This document shows positions 19,321 to 28,469 of a DNA stretch of 64,000 bases, piece by piece. Numbering within the stretch: position 1 is the first letter of the stretch; each line of letters opens with the position of its first letter. This DNA is from Flavobacteriales bacterium. Its GTDB lineage: Bacteria; Bacteroidota; Bacteroidia; Flavobacteriales_D; Crocinitomicaceae. The notes under the pieces are model-generated. The model worked only from the letters and a program-made list of their open reading frames with translations, searched no databases and was not told the DNA's origin. Where the stretch lies: contig CANITF010000004.1 in NCBI GenBank assembly GCA_947470515.1, positions 1 through 64,000 of the forward strand, in the 5' to 3' direction. The position numbers and the translations under genes were made by a program.

Positions 19321-21029
19321 GGTTTTATAGCTATTTAACAATTTTCTTAATTTTATTTTTTACTTCCTGCGGATCATCGAAGAAATCTAAAGAAGCTCTT
19401 GGTTTTTCAGCTGCGGAATATCCGTATATTGAAAAATTCCATGAAGGTGTTCGCTTAAAAGCACGCGGTCAAATAGATGAATCAATTGCAATGTTTGAAC
19501 AATGTCTGCTGATCAAACAAACAGATGATGCCGTTTATTATGCTTTGTCGGAATTAAATTTGATGAAAGAGAATCAAGCTAAATCAGCAGAATATATATT
19601 AAAAGCTGCGGAATTAGATCCAAACAACATTTGGTATACCCAAGAGTTGGCCTATATGCAATTTGAACAAAGTAATTTTTCAGAAGCAGTTAAGAATTTC
19701 CAGAAATTAGTAAAGCATACACCACAAAATGTGGAATGGTTATATGGCTATGCAGAATGTTTGGTTAAGTTGAATAAAACTACTGAAGCGATAAAAATGT
19801 TTGATAAAATGGAAGATCAAATAGGCGTTAACCCTGAGCTTTCTATCCAAAAATTCAAAATGTATGTTGAAATAAAACAGCCTGAAAAAGGAGTTCTCGA
19901 ATTAGAAAAAGCACGTAAATTGTATCCAGAAGATCCGCAATTGTTGGCTACTTTGGTTGATTTTTATTTTCAAACAAATCAGGCTGAAAAAGCACTTTCA
20001 TTCTTGGAAGAATTGGTTAAAGCAACTCCAAATAATGGGAGAGCACATTTGGCATTAGCGGATATTTACCGTCAACAAGGAAAACAAGCAAGCGCTTATG
20101 TTGAATTGAAAAAAGCGTTTCAATGTGATGATGTTGATATCGATACGAAAATGAAAATCCTTATTAATATCCACGAAGCAAGCCAGAAGATAGATCCTGA
20201 AGTGTATGAATTAGTAGAAATTTTGGTAACGCAATATCCAATTGATGCAAAAGTTCATTCGATCAAAGGAGATTACATGCTGCGCGCGGAGAAAGAAGAT
20301 GAAGCGCTTAAATCCTACAAAGAAGCATTGAAATATGATAAAACGCAATATCCGATTTGGAATCAAGTGATGATCATGGAATACCAAAAATCAAAATTTG
20401 AGGATTTATATGCTGATAGTAAAGAGTGTTTAGAATATTTCCCAACGATTGCAGCTGTTTATCTTTTAAACGGTTTAAGTGCTGTTCAATTGAAAAAATT
20501 CGATGAAGCAATCACGACCTTAGAAACAGGAAAAGACCTCGTTGCAAACGATAAATCAATTGAATCGGAAATGTATAGCCAATTGGGTGAAGCTTGTTTT
20601 GGAAAGGCAGATTTCAAAGCTGGGATTGAAAATTATGAAAGAGCAATTGTGTTAGATCCAAAAAGTTTACTGATAAAAAATAATTACGCTTATCGATTAG
20701 CTTTGGCGAAAATGGATTTACCACGTGCACTGATTTTAGCTGTTGAGATTGCACCAGAAAATTGTGAGGTTGCACACTTTATCGACACAAAAGGTTTTGT
20801 ACATTTTCAAGCGCAAAAATATGTCGATGCTATGCGTTATTTTGAAAAAGCGTATAAATTACAACCTTCTGATAAAATTATCGTTGAACACATGGGAGAC
20901 GGTTATTTTAAAACAGATAATAAAGATAAAGCTGTAGAATATTGGATTAAAGCCAAAGCATTAGGTTCAACCAATAAAAACCTTGACAAGAAAATTGAAC
21001 GAAAAGAATATTATGAACCGTTGTATTAA
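19317..21029 (+). CDS. Tetratricopeptide-repeat lipoprotein
   Basis: 570 residues. The lipobox (FFTSCGSSKKS, Cys ~18) predicts a lipid-anchored periplasmic protein. The rest is a near-continuous solenoid of TPR units, with typical A8/G-A20 patterns such as WYTQELAYMQFEQSNFSEA and GRAHLALADIYRQQGKQASAY. TPR arrays hold multiprotein complexes together. With neighbours making glycans and controlling murein hydrolysis, an envelope-assembly scaffold is the best guess. It is coupled to the genes on both sides by overlaps. Confidence 0.88.
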   Translation: MRFYSYLTIFLILFFTSCGSSKKSKEALGFSAAEYPYIEKFHEGVRLKARGQIDESIAMFEQCLLIKQTDDAVYYALSELNLMKENQAKSAEYILKAAELDPNNIWYTQELAYMQFEQSNFSEAVKNFQKLVKHTPQNVEWLYGYAECLVKLNKTTEAIKMFDKMEDQIGVNPELSIQKFKMYVEIKQPEKGVLELEKARKLYPEDPQLLATLVDFYFQTNQAEKALSFLEELVKATPNNGRAHLALADIYRQQGKQASAYVELKKAFQCDDVDIDTKMKILINIHEASQKIDPEVYELVEILVTQYPIDAKVHSIKGDYMLRAEKEDEALKSYKEALKYDKTQYPIWNQVMIMEYQKSKFEDLYADSKECLEYFPTIAAVYLLNGLSAVQLKKFDEAITTLETGKDLVANDKSIESEMYSQLGEACFGKADFKAGIENYERAIVLDPKSLLIKNNYAYRLALAKMDLPRALILAVEIAPENCEVAHFIDTKGFVHFQAQKYVDAMRYFEKAYKLQPSDKIIVEHMGDGYFKTDNKDKAVEYWIKAKALGSTNKNLDKKIERKEYYEPLY

Positions 21030-21834
21030 CTATTTCACTTTTATTGGAACAATGGTTCTTTTGTTTTCATGTGCAAAGCAACTGACCGATGTGCAACATG
21101 AAAAATTGCCGCGTAAAAAAACACAAGATTTAATTGCTACGATGGACAGTTTATCCCTTATTAAACCAACGTTTTTTTATACTAAAATTGCTACTGAATT
21201 TTCGGATACAAACCGTAATATTAGTTTCAAAACTTCTATTCGAATGGTGAAAGATAGTGCCATAAATACAACAATTACTTACGCTAAAATTCCAATTATC
21301 AATTCAATTATTACTTCTGATACCGTAAAAGTTATCAATAAAAGAGATAAATGTTACATCATTCAAAGTTTGAGTTATATCAAAGACAATTTTGGGATTG
21401 ATTTTAATTATCGCAACTTGGAAGAACTGATTTTGGGAATGCCGTTGGATTATGACACAACACAAAAGTACTTTCAAATGCACGATCCGTATAATTATAT
21501 TATTTCTTCCCACAAAAAAAGAGAGATGAAACGATTGGATAGAAATGGCAGGCAAATTGAGCGAAATGATATTTTGGTTAAATATTTCCTAACGGATGAT
21601 GCAACAAATTTGAAGGCCATGTTTATTGAAAGTCCATCCGATTCAACAACGATTCAAGTTGATTATTTGACGAGGGAATTGGTTCAAGGATATAATCTAC
21701 CAAAAGACGTATTTATAAAAATTACTTCACCACGAAATCAGATTCAAATCAACTTAACATACGATAAAGCTGAAATAGATCAGCCCCAACCATTGTTTTT
21801 TGTAATACCTGAAGGTTATGAAAAGTGCGAATAA
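21013..21834 (+). CDS. DUF4292 family lipoprotein
   Basis: 273 residues from ATG 21013, which lies inside the end of the TPR gene (17-bp overlap). A TTG at 20983 would add a Lys-rich tail but weaken the signal peptide. The lipobox LLFSCAKQ places it as an envelope lipoprotein. The body is beta-rich, with an LGMPLDYD segment and a LolA/LolB-like look, and ends in PQPLFFVIPEGYEKCE. DUF4292 has no proven activity; between a TPR lipoprotein and an EnvC-like protein it is often found in this phylum. It may carry or sense lipid or lipoprotein cargo (inference). Confidence 0.75.
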   Translation: MNRCINYFTFIGTMVLLFSCAKQLTDVQHEKLPRKKTQDLIATMDSLSLIKPTFFYTKIATEFSDTNRNISFKTSIRMVKDSAINTTITYAKIPIINSIITSDTVKVINKRDKCYIIQSLSYIKDNFGIDFNYRNLEELILGMPLDYDTTQKYFQMHDPYNYIISSHKKREMKRLDRNGRQIERNDILVKYFLTDDATNLKAMFIESPSDSTTIQVDYLTRELVQGYNLPKDVFIKITSPRNQIQINLTYDKAEIDQPQPLFFVIPEGYEKCE

Positions 21835-23125
21835 AATAACAATAGTCTTTTTCTTTTTTTGTGCAACTTCCTTGTTTGCTCAAACTACTAGTGAGAAGTT
21901 AAAAACAGAGCAATCGCGTTTGGAAAAGAAAATTTCCAATACAAAATCACTGTTGGATAAGTCAAAAAGCAATACTGAAGCTTCTTTGAACGAATTGCGT
22001 TTAATTGATAATCAAATAAAATTTAGAGAGGAATTGGTTTCAAATTTTGATAATCAAGTACGTGGCGCTGAAATAAAAGTTGTCGAAAAAGGATCAGAAA
22101 TCAAAGATTTACAGAATAAACTGGCTAAATTAAAAGCACAATACAAAGATTTACTTTTATACGCCTACAAGCACCGCAACAAATTTGGAAAGATGATGTT
22201 TGTGTTTTCATCTACGAATTATAATGAAGCAATTAAACGAGGAAATTACCTTGAGCGAATTGCGGATATTCAAAATAAACAGTTTTTAATAATCCGTCAA
22301 CATCAAGGGTTGATTAAGAAAGAAATTTCTTCCATCGAAAAAGAGAAACAATACAAATTGGCTGTTTTAAATGAAAAAAAATCTGAAAAAGCGGCAATTG
22401 AAAAAGACAAGCAAAAGCAAGAAGTAGTTTACAAAAAGTTCAAGCAGGAGGAAGGCGCTTTGGTAAGTCAACTGAAGGCTGACGAAAAGAAAAAAGCCGT
22501 TTTAAAGCAAAAAATCAATGCTGCTATTCAAAGTGAAATTGCGGCGGCCGAAGCAAAACGTAAAAAAGCCGAAGCTGCTGAAGCTAAAAAGAAAAGTGCG
22601 GGAGGAACGGCTTCAACTACCTCAACAGCAACTAAGCCGGAAACTGCGCCAGATAAAGTAATCAATGTTACTGTTGAGACCAAAGAAACGGCTGCTTTAA
22701 GCAAAAGTTTTGAAGGAAATAAAGGCAAATTACCATGGCCAGTAGATAAAGGTTCGTTGACAGAAGGTTTTGGGAAAAATGCACATCCCACATTGGATAA
22801 CGTATTCACAAACAATAATGGGATTGATATTAGTTCTCCAAAGAATTCGCAAGTTCGAGCTGTCTTTGAAGGAGAAGTGACAAGTGTTTTGAGTATCCCA
22901 GGTGCTGGGAAAGTAGTGATTATTAAGCATGGAAATTACAGAACGGTTTACAGTAACTTGCAAGACACCTATGTGAAAACTGGGTCAAAAGTTTCGACAA
23001 AACAAGCAATTGGATCTTTATTAGTGAGCGATGGTGCATCTGTTTCTGTTGCGCATTTTGAAATCCATCAAGTAGTTGGAACATTGGTTCAATGCTTGAA
23101 TCCTTCGCTGTGGGTGACTCATTAA
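21818..23125 (+). CDS. EnvC/M23-like murein hydrolase activator, likely non-catalytic
   Basis: 435 residues with a signal peptide (FFFFCATSLFAQ). A long coiled coil (~25-250, Lys/Glu-rich, with an Ala/Lys/Glu stretch near 240-265) is followed by a Thr/Ala linker and a C-terminal LytM/M23 domain (~310-435). The zinc ligands of active M23 enzymes are lost: the HxxGxDI site reads NNNGIDI, and the HxH site reads VAHFEIH, with Ala in place of the first His. EnvC of E. coli is likewise a coiled-coil LytM protein with a degenerate site and activates amidases AmiA/AmiB during cell separation. I infer a similar role. It overlaps the DUF4292 gene by 17 bp. Confidence 0.85.
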   Translation: MKSANKITIVFFFFCATSLFAQTTSEKLKTEQSRLEKKISNTKSLLDKSKSNTEASLNELRLIDNQIKFREELVSNFDNQVRGAEIKVVEKGSEIKDLQNKLAKLKAQYKDLLLYAYKHRNKFGKMMFVFSSTNYNEAIKRGNYLERIADIQNKQFLIIRQHQGLIKKEISSIEKEKQYKLAVLNEKKSEKAAIEKDKQKQEVVYKKFKQEEGALVSQLKADEKKKAVLKQKINAAIQSEIAAAEAKRKKAEAAEAKKKSAGGTASTTSTATKPETAPDKVINVTVETKETAALSKSFEGNKGKLPWPVDKGSLTEGFGKNAHPTLDNVFTNNNGIDISSPKNSQVRAVFEGEVTSVLSIPGAGKVVIIKHGNYRTVYSNLQDTYVKTGSKVSTKQAIGSLLVSDGASVSVAHFEIHQVVGTLVQCLNPSLWVTH

Positions 23126-23131
23126 ATGAAA

Positions 23132-23376
23132 TTACAATAAAGCTTTTTTATTATTTAGCGATATCTCCAAAGCAATAAATATCGCACAGATTCCCCAAAC
23201 TGGAACAGCTGCCTTGTCTGTGTCTAAGAAATTATTTAGTACTCCGTGAACAAAGTAGGTCGTTAAAGAAAGAATCATGGATAAAATCAAGATCCGCATT
23301 TCTTTGTCTTCTTTTGGCCAGATGATGAAAAGTGTAATTCCTTTGTAGAAAATGGCTGCTACAATCAAAAGAATTT
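23132..23376 (-). pseudogene. Partial copy of the O-antigen ligase 3' end
   Basis: About 80 codons at 23132-23376 match the last ~80 codons of the ligase gene at 23588-25021, including identical stretches such as MRILILSMILSLTTYFVHGV and NNFLDTDKAAVPVWG. The protein is nearly identical and most base differences are synonymous. Homology stops near 23376, upstream of which a TAA closes the frame. It has no start, no membrane domain and no catalytic region. I infer a remnant of a second, once-selected ligase gene rather than a recent copying error. Confidence 0.85.
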
Positions 23377-23587
23377 ATTGTGCGTATTAAATTTAGTTTA
23401 CACTAAACAGGTTAGTGTAAACAAAAAAAGTTGAATGATGCTGATTTTATATTTTGAAAGCACTTATTTCTGGTCTTTCAATATTCATTCAAACCATCAT
23501 TTTTCAAACTTCGTAATGACTTTTTCACGGTTTCTTATAAATTGATAAGTGGAAGAGATATGGATTTTTAGAATGATTTAGTCCATT
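23377..23587. other. Spacer between ligase fragment and intact ligase gene
   Basis: 211 bases without a recognisable gene. The only structure is an inverted repeat: GTTTACACTAA (23396-23406) and TTAGTGTAAAC (23412-23422) around a 5-nt loop, followed by an A-run on the + strand. It may be an operator or repeat, and marks the junction where the second ligase copy was lost. Confidence 0.6.
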
Positions 23588-25021
23588 TTAATTCGCTTGC
23601 TTCTTTTTCAGTGAAATCTCTAACGCAATAAATATCGCACACATTCCCCAAACTGGAACCGCTGCTTTATCTGTATCTAAGAAATTATTTAACACACCGT
23701 GAACAAAGTACGTCGTTAAGGAAAGTATCATCGACAAAATCAAGATCCGCATTTCTTTGTCTTCTTTTGGCCAGCGAATATAAAGTGTGATTCCTTTGTA
23801 GAAGATAGCGATTACAATTAAGACCATGGAAATAAATCCAATTGTTCCCATTTCAGCTAAAGGGCCTAGATATTCGCTATGCGCATTGCCTAAATTCCCA
23901 AAATTGGTTGAAATAATAGTAATGTTTTCGGCATGTTGAAAGCGCGCATATTCAAAAGCAAAAGTTCCAGGTCCAAAACCAAAGAAAGGGCGTTCTTGGT
24001 ACATGTCAATTGCACACGTCCAACGATTGATTCTTTCTAAATTAGACGCATCCGTTGTAACATTCGTTGCAGATTCTAGCTTCTTTCCAAAGTCCTCTGT
24101 AGTATGCTCTGATTTGTTTTTGGCCATGTTCATCTGAATGGCATCCCAAGAGAAAAAGAGTAAAGCACCGATGAAAACTGCAATCCCAGCAATGAATCGA
24201 AATTTGATTTTAAAGCGGATAAGTCCCCAAACCCCAACCGCAGCAAATACACTTAACCATGCTGCACGTGTATAAGAGAAAAACAAGCCTAAAAGCGTAA
24301 TTGAAATGAAGCCAATGATGGTTGCTTGAACCAAAGGATGGTGTTTTTTGGAAAAGTACAATCCGAAAACAAGTGGAACACTTAGCGCGACAATTGCACC
24401 ATAAATTGTATGGTCTTTGAAAAATGGCCACATCACCCAATGACCTTCTTTTTCACCAAATTGATAGGATGCGTGTACAATTAAAGTATACGTTATGGCA
24501 ATCATCATTCCGATGATAAACAACCAAATAAAGCGTTTGATGTTTTGTGAATTCACGAAAAATGTTGGTCCAAAGATTACAATTGGAACAATAAACCATA
24601 AGCGGGAAAGCAAATATTTTAAGGATGTAATGGGATCAGTACTTGTGATAGAAGTAATAAATATCCAAAACAAATAAAATCCTAAAGCCCAAATAATTGG
24701 GCTTTTCCATAGTTCTTTATTGATAAATTGTTTTTGAATTTGAAGTAAGATGAACAGCAACATCAATGTGAAAAGAATGGGTTCCGTTGGCACAAACAAA
24801 CCAAAACTTTCTGTGTATTCTTCAATGTTGACTGAAAGTGGGGTTAAAAATGCCAGACTGAGGAACGTCCATTCCGTTTGAAAAATCGCGAAATAAATCG
24901 CCATTAATCCAAAAGGAAATAAAGACAAATAGGAAATATTCTGTTGTATAAAATATACCGACAACAGGATAAATACTATTCCAAGGAAAAGGAAAAGACT
25001 ATTTCGTTGGATGAATTGCAC
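23588..25021 (-). CDS. O-antigen ligase/polymerase family protein (Wzy/WaaL)
   Basis: 477 residues, about 10-12 hydrophobic helices. The Wzy_C block contains SYTRAAWLSVFA (~220) and a large periplasmic loop with FFGFGPGTFAFEYARFQHAE (~360), as in O-antigen ligases and polymerases. The start is GTG 25021, 4 bp after the Wzz-like stop; no ATG is available upstream. It should polymerise or ligate lipid-linked polysaccharide at the periplasmic face. Wzy and WaaL cannot be separated by sequence alone. A truncated copy of its 3' end lies downstream. Confidence 0.85.
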   Translation of the reverse strand: MQFIQRNSLFLFLGIVFILLSVYFIQQNISYLSLFPFGLMAIYFAIFQTEWTFLSLAFLTPLSVNIEEYTESFGLFVPTEPILFTLMLLFILLQIQKQFINKELWKSPIIWALGFYLFWIFITSITSTDPITSLKYLLSRLWFIVPIVIFGPTFFVNSQNIKRFIWLFIIGMMIAITYTLIVHASYQFGEKEGHWVMWPFFKDHTIYGAIVALSVPLVFGLYFSKKHHPLVQATIIGFISITLLGLFFSYTRAAWLSVFAAVGVWGLIRFKIKFRFIAGIAVFIGALLFFSWDAIQMNMAKNKSEHTTEDFGKKLESATNVTTDASNLERINRWTCAIDMYQERPFFGFGPGTFAFEYARFQHAENITIISTNFGNLGNAHSEYLGPLAEMGTIGFISMVLIVIAIFYKGITLYIRWPKEDKEMRILILSMILSLTTYFVHGVLNNFLDTDKAAVPVWGMCAIFIALEISLKKKQAN

Positions 25022-25025
25022 AGAA

Positions 25026-26021
25026 TTAAGCTAGTTTCTTTAACTCTTTGATTCTGTCAGCAATCAATAATGCAAAAACCATGAAGACAAATGTTCCAAT
25101 CATAGAAAGCAAAACTATAATCAACCGTTTTGGCTGGTCCTTTTTATCAGCGACTACTGCTTGTTCAACAACGAATTTGTGGTTAAAAACTGAGTTTGCA
25201 TCGGATTCAGCTTGTTCGTATGAATCAAGAAATTTCTCCAGTTTCACAATTTTCTCATCACGAATTTGTTCTAACGCATCGAATTTGGCGCCGTATTTCA
25301 AGTTAACATCTATTTGCTGACGCAAGAAAGTTCTATCCTCTTGATTTTTTGCATCCACGAAAGCTTGAAATAAGTTCGTTCTTCCTTCAATGGAAACGAC
25401 TCCTAAATCAGCTAAACTGTCCATTTTCACCAAAACAAGTTTTAGATCTTGATCCAAAAGATTTTTCTTTCGGGTATTAATTTCAAACGCTGGCCACGTT
25501 CTTTCAGCCACCATGTTATTTTTAACCGTATCTATTAAATCAACAATTTTATTGGCCATTTCGGCTGCTAATTCTGGATCTCGATCCAACACATCGATTT
25601 GAATAGAACCGTATCGTGTGCGAATAAATGCAAAATGACCTTCATATTCTTTCATCAATAAATAATGTTTGTTGGCATCATTTGTATCAATGTCGTAATG
25701 CTTCATTAAATCAAATTGGTCAACAATTTTGTTCCGAATACGTGATGATTGAAGAATTTGAACCAATTGTTCTGATTGTTCTTCTTCACCAAAATCCATT
25801 GCTGCTGCTTTTGCATTTCTTTGTTCAGAGAATGAAACGGTACTTGTAGCAGCTGGAAAAACAATAGCTGTTGATAGATAAAGTGGCGTCATCATGAATG
25901 AAACTACCGTTGAAACTACTCCAGCAATTCCTGTAATTAGGATAAGTATTTTTCTTTTTCGCCAAATAAAGAGTAAAAGATTCTGTCTTTCCTTCTCCAT
26001 TTCTTTCATTTGATCTGTCAT
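25026..26021 (-). CDS. Wzz-type polysaccharide chain-length determinant
   Basis: 331 residues. One N-terminal membrane helix (FIWRKRKILILITGIAGVVST) and one C-terminal helix (IIVLLSMIGTFVFMVFALLIA) flank a periplasmic coiled domain, the PCP/Wzz arrangement. There is no C-terminal tyrosine-kinase domain. It probably sets the modal length of the glycan polymerised by the adjacent Wzy-like protein. It is adjacent to the ligase gene with a 4-bp gap, so the two are almost certainly cotranscribed. Confidence 0.88.
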   Translation of the reverse strand: MTDQMKEMEKERQNLLLFIWRKRKILILITGIAGVVSTVVSFMMTPLYLSTAIVFPAATSTVSFSEQRNAKAAAMDFGEEEQSEQLVQILQSSRIRNKIVDQFDLMKHYDIDTNDANKHYLLMKEYEGHFAFIRTRYGSIQIDVLDRDPELAAEMANKIVDLIDTVKNNMVAERTWPAFEINTRKKNLLDQDLKLVLVKMDSLADLGVVSIEGRTNLFQAFVDAKNQEDRTFLRQQIDVNLKYGAKFDALEQIRDEKIVKLEKFLDSYEQAESDANSVFNHKFVVEQAVVADKKDQPKRLIIVLLSMIGTFVFMVFALLIADRIKELKKLA

Positions 26022-26173
26022 TCGGTTTGTTTTTGATGTGCGAATTTAGTGTTTATACTGATAGACAGCTGATTTTCCTCGAATTAATTAGAATCAAATG
26101 TATCGGTATTAATTTGTTTTTGACAGAGTATTAACTCGATTTTAACGAAATTATTTTAAAAAGATAAAATATA

Positions 26174-27607
26174 CTAGTTGTTTTCTTTAAAGGCAATTTT
26201 CAATGCTTTTAGATCGATGAATTTGAAAAGTAATAAACCGATAACGCCGAGTATAATTTGTAAGGAGAATGAAACGGAATGATTTGATGAAATCAACGGA
26301 AGGAGAAACATTAATAAGATGAAACTTCCATAATTTATAATTTGTAAGAAGGTTATTTTTATGGAAAAAAGTTGGTGGCAGAAAATCAGTTGAATCAACG
26401 CCGTAAAGGATTGTGTTATCAATGTTGCAAACGCAGAACCTGCTGCACCGTATTTAGGAATTAGCAATGCATTGAGAATGATATTTAAAAAAATGCCAAT
26501 AATCGAAAGTTGATTCATGAATTTCATGTTCCCATTTGCTGTTAAAAGTGTACCATAAATTAGACTAATACACATTCCAATAAAGCTCCACATCAACCAT
26601 TGGAAAGAAAGAATAGATTCAGTCACATTGTTTTTATAAATCAGTTTTAATAGAAATTCTGCATTGTGAAAACAAATGAAAGCAAGAAGTATTGCTCCAC
26701 CAACCAATAGATTTCTTGAGGTTATTAAGAGTTGAAAGACCGTTTCACGTTTTGTTTTCAATAGCCTTGAAAAAATGGGGAATAAAAGGTTTGCGAAGAT
26801 CATTCCGAACATAAAAAAAGCATCTAATAAACGGAATCCTTGCGCGTAAACACCAGCTTCAAATTTTCCGTTGGGATGAATTCGTTCGAGCATGACAGAG
26901 TCCGTGCGCGTGTAAATCATCATCAACAAGATCATTAGAGCGTATGGATAGCTCTGAAGCAAAATTGCCATTGAAAAAACCCAGTGGAATTTAAATTTTG
27001 GAATACCTATTTTTTGAACTAGTAAAACAAATGCTACCATAAATGTTATTCCATAACAAATCGTTTGAATCCAAATAAACCATTCAATTTGAAAAGATGC
27101 ACCAAAAGTTGTAGAAATCAAAACACTGCCGCAAATGATAATCAGCAATAACCTATCTAAAACGGAAATCAATGCATCTGTTTTGAAGAAGTGTAAGCCT
27201 CCAAAATGACTTCTAAAATAAGCGATGAAAGTGATGAGTAATTGATTAAAAATCAAAACGTACAATATATTTAATTGAGCACCACGATAACCAATGCCAA
27301 TGCCAATTGATAAAGTAACAATTGCATAGATTGCAAATAGAATTAAGCGAAAACTGAATATTTTTCCAATGTAGCGCGATGCAATATGAGGATATTGAGC
27401 AATATTTTTTGTGGTGAAATTGTTAATCCCAAGATCTGCTAGAATATTGAATAAATAGGTAAAATTTAAAATGGAAAAATACATGCCATATTCTTCCGCT
27501 CCGACGCGGTTTTGGACTGTAGCATCAATCCCAAAAATAGCCAATGGTTTTACCAAAAGGTTTAAAACAACAATTAGAACGAGATTTGAAATGAATTTTT
27601 TCTGCAT
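26174..27607 (-). CDS. Second polysaccharide flippase (Wzx/MOP family)
   Basis: 477 residues and about 12-14 membrane helices. The opening KFISNLVLIVVLNLLVKPL and a later GMIFANLLFPIFSRLLKTKRE match MOP flippases of polysaccharide loci. Together with the Wzz and ligase/polymerase genes it makes a Wzy-dependent export set. 152 bp of AT-rich sequence separate it from the Wzz-like gene, so it may be transcribed separately. The glycosyltransferases of the pathway must be encoded elsewhere. Confidence 0.85.
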   Translation of the reverse strand: MQKKFISNLVLIVVLNLLVKPLAIFGIDATVQNRVGAEEYGMYFSILNFTYLFNILADLGINNFTTKNIAQYPHIASRYIGKIFSFRLILFAIYAIVTLSIGIGIGYRGAQLNILYVLIFNQLLITFIAYFRSHFGGLHFFKTDALISVLDRLLLIIICGSVLISTTFGASFQIEWFIWIQTICYGITFMVAFVLLVQKIGIPKFKFHWVFSMAILLQSYPYALMILLMMIYTRTDSVMLERIHPNGKFEAGVYAQGFRLLDAFFMFGMIFANLLFPIFSRLLKTKRETVFQLLITSRNLLVGGAILLAFICFHNAEFLLKLIYKNNVTESILSFQWLMWSFIGMCISLIYGTLLTANGNMKFMNQLSIIGIFLNIILNALLIPKYGAAGSAFATLITQSFTALIQLIFCHQLFSIKITFLQIINYGSFILLMFLLPLISSNHSVSFSLQIILGVIGLLLFKFIDLKALKIAFKENN

Positions 27608-27634
27608 CTGAGAAATTAACGCAAAAAGTACTGA

Positions 27635-28363
27635 TTAATTTGAAACAAAAATAAAATTTTGATTGTCGTGTTTCTGTGAGTCAAATGAAACAAGCTGATC
27701 GTTAACAACAACAAGCGCTTTATAATTTAAATTCGACAATAATTCAATACAATTCGTGCGATTTTCATTGTTCCATAATTCTGCATAAATAACAGGGTGG
27801 TTACTTTCCAAAATCCGTTTCCCACCTTTTAATGCATAATATTCAAAATTCTCAATGTCAATTTTGATTCCCTGGATTGCTTCACCATTCAAGAGATTAT
27901 CCAATGTATTCAATTGCACATTGTATTCATCTCCTTCGTTCCATTCAGTGATGGTTTCATGCTTGACATGACTCAATCCTTGCATCTTGGTTTTTCCTTG
28001 ATGTGGTAAAATCATTTGAACATTTCCTTCTGTTTCACCAACAGCCGTTTCATGGATTTTTATCTTTTTTAACTGAAATTTTGCGATGATTCTTTTTAAT
28101 ACAGATAAATTATCTGGAATAGGTTCAAAAGCATGTATGGTTGAATTGGGTAATTTTTGTGCTAAATGAACAGTCATAATACCAATGTTTGCTCCGATAT
28201 CTAGCACGGATCCCTTTCCATCCTCTAATAATGTCAAGAAATGAAAGAAGTCTTTTTCTTTGGAATCGGAACGTAAAGTCTTGATTTTAAACAGCGCAAA
28301 AACATACAGATAAGTCCGAAAACCCATTAATTTTTGCAATATGTATTTCACTGAATTCTTCAC
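27635..28363 (-). CDS. FkbM family methyltransferase
   Basis: 242 residues from GTG 28363; no upstream ATG is in frame. The SAM-binding motif I VLDIGANIGIMTVHLAQKL is followed by IHAFEPIPDNLSVLKRI and later KIDIENFEYYALKGGKRIL, which are FkbM family blocks. FkbM enzymes O-methylate sugars or polyketides. Beside a flippase and Wzz-like gene, methylation of a surface glycan is the likely use. No membrane helix, so it is cytoplasmic. Confidence 0.85.
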   Translation of the reverse strand: MKNSVKYILQKLMGFRTYLYVFALFKIKTLRSDSKEKDFFHFLTLLEDGKGSVLDIGANIGIMTVHLAQKLPNSTIHAFEPIPDNLSVLKRIIAKFQLKKIKIHETAVGETEGNVQMILPHQGKTKMQGLSHVKHETITEWNEGDEYNVQLNTLDNLLNGEAIQGIKIDIENFEYYALKGGKRILESNHPVIYAELWNNENRTNCIELLSNLNYKALVVVNDQLVSFDSQKHDNQNFIFVSN

Positions 28364-28469
28364 TTCTTCTAAAACATCGCTAAGTTAGATAAAGTTGGCG
28401 ACTTTTTAAACGTTGCGCGTTATTAGTTGTGAATCACGAATTACAAATCGCGAATCGCGAACCTATTGG

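Noticed and set aside
21818-23125. Active M23 endopeptidase
   Set aside because: Zinc-ligand positions read N and A in place of His; an activator role is more consistent.
16221-27607. Two flippase genes as a recent duplication
   Set aside because: The proteins at 16221 and 26174 have clearly different sequences and gene contexts; they are separate family members.
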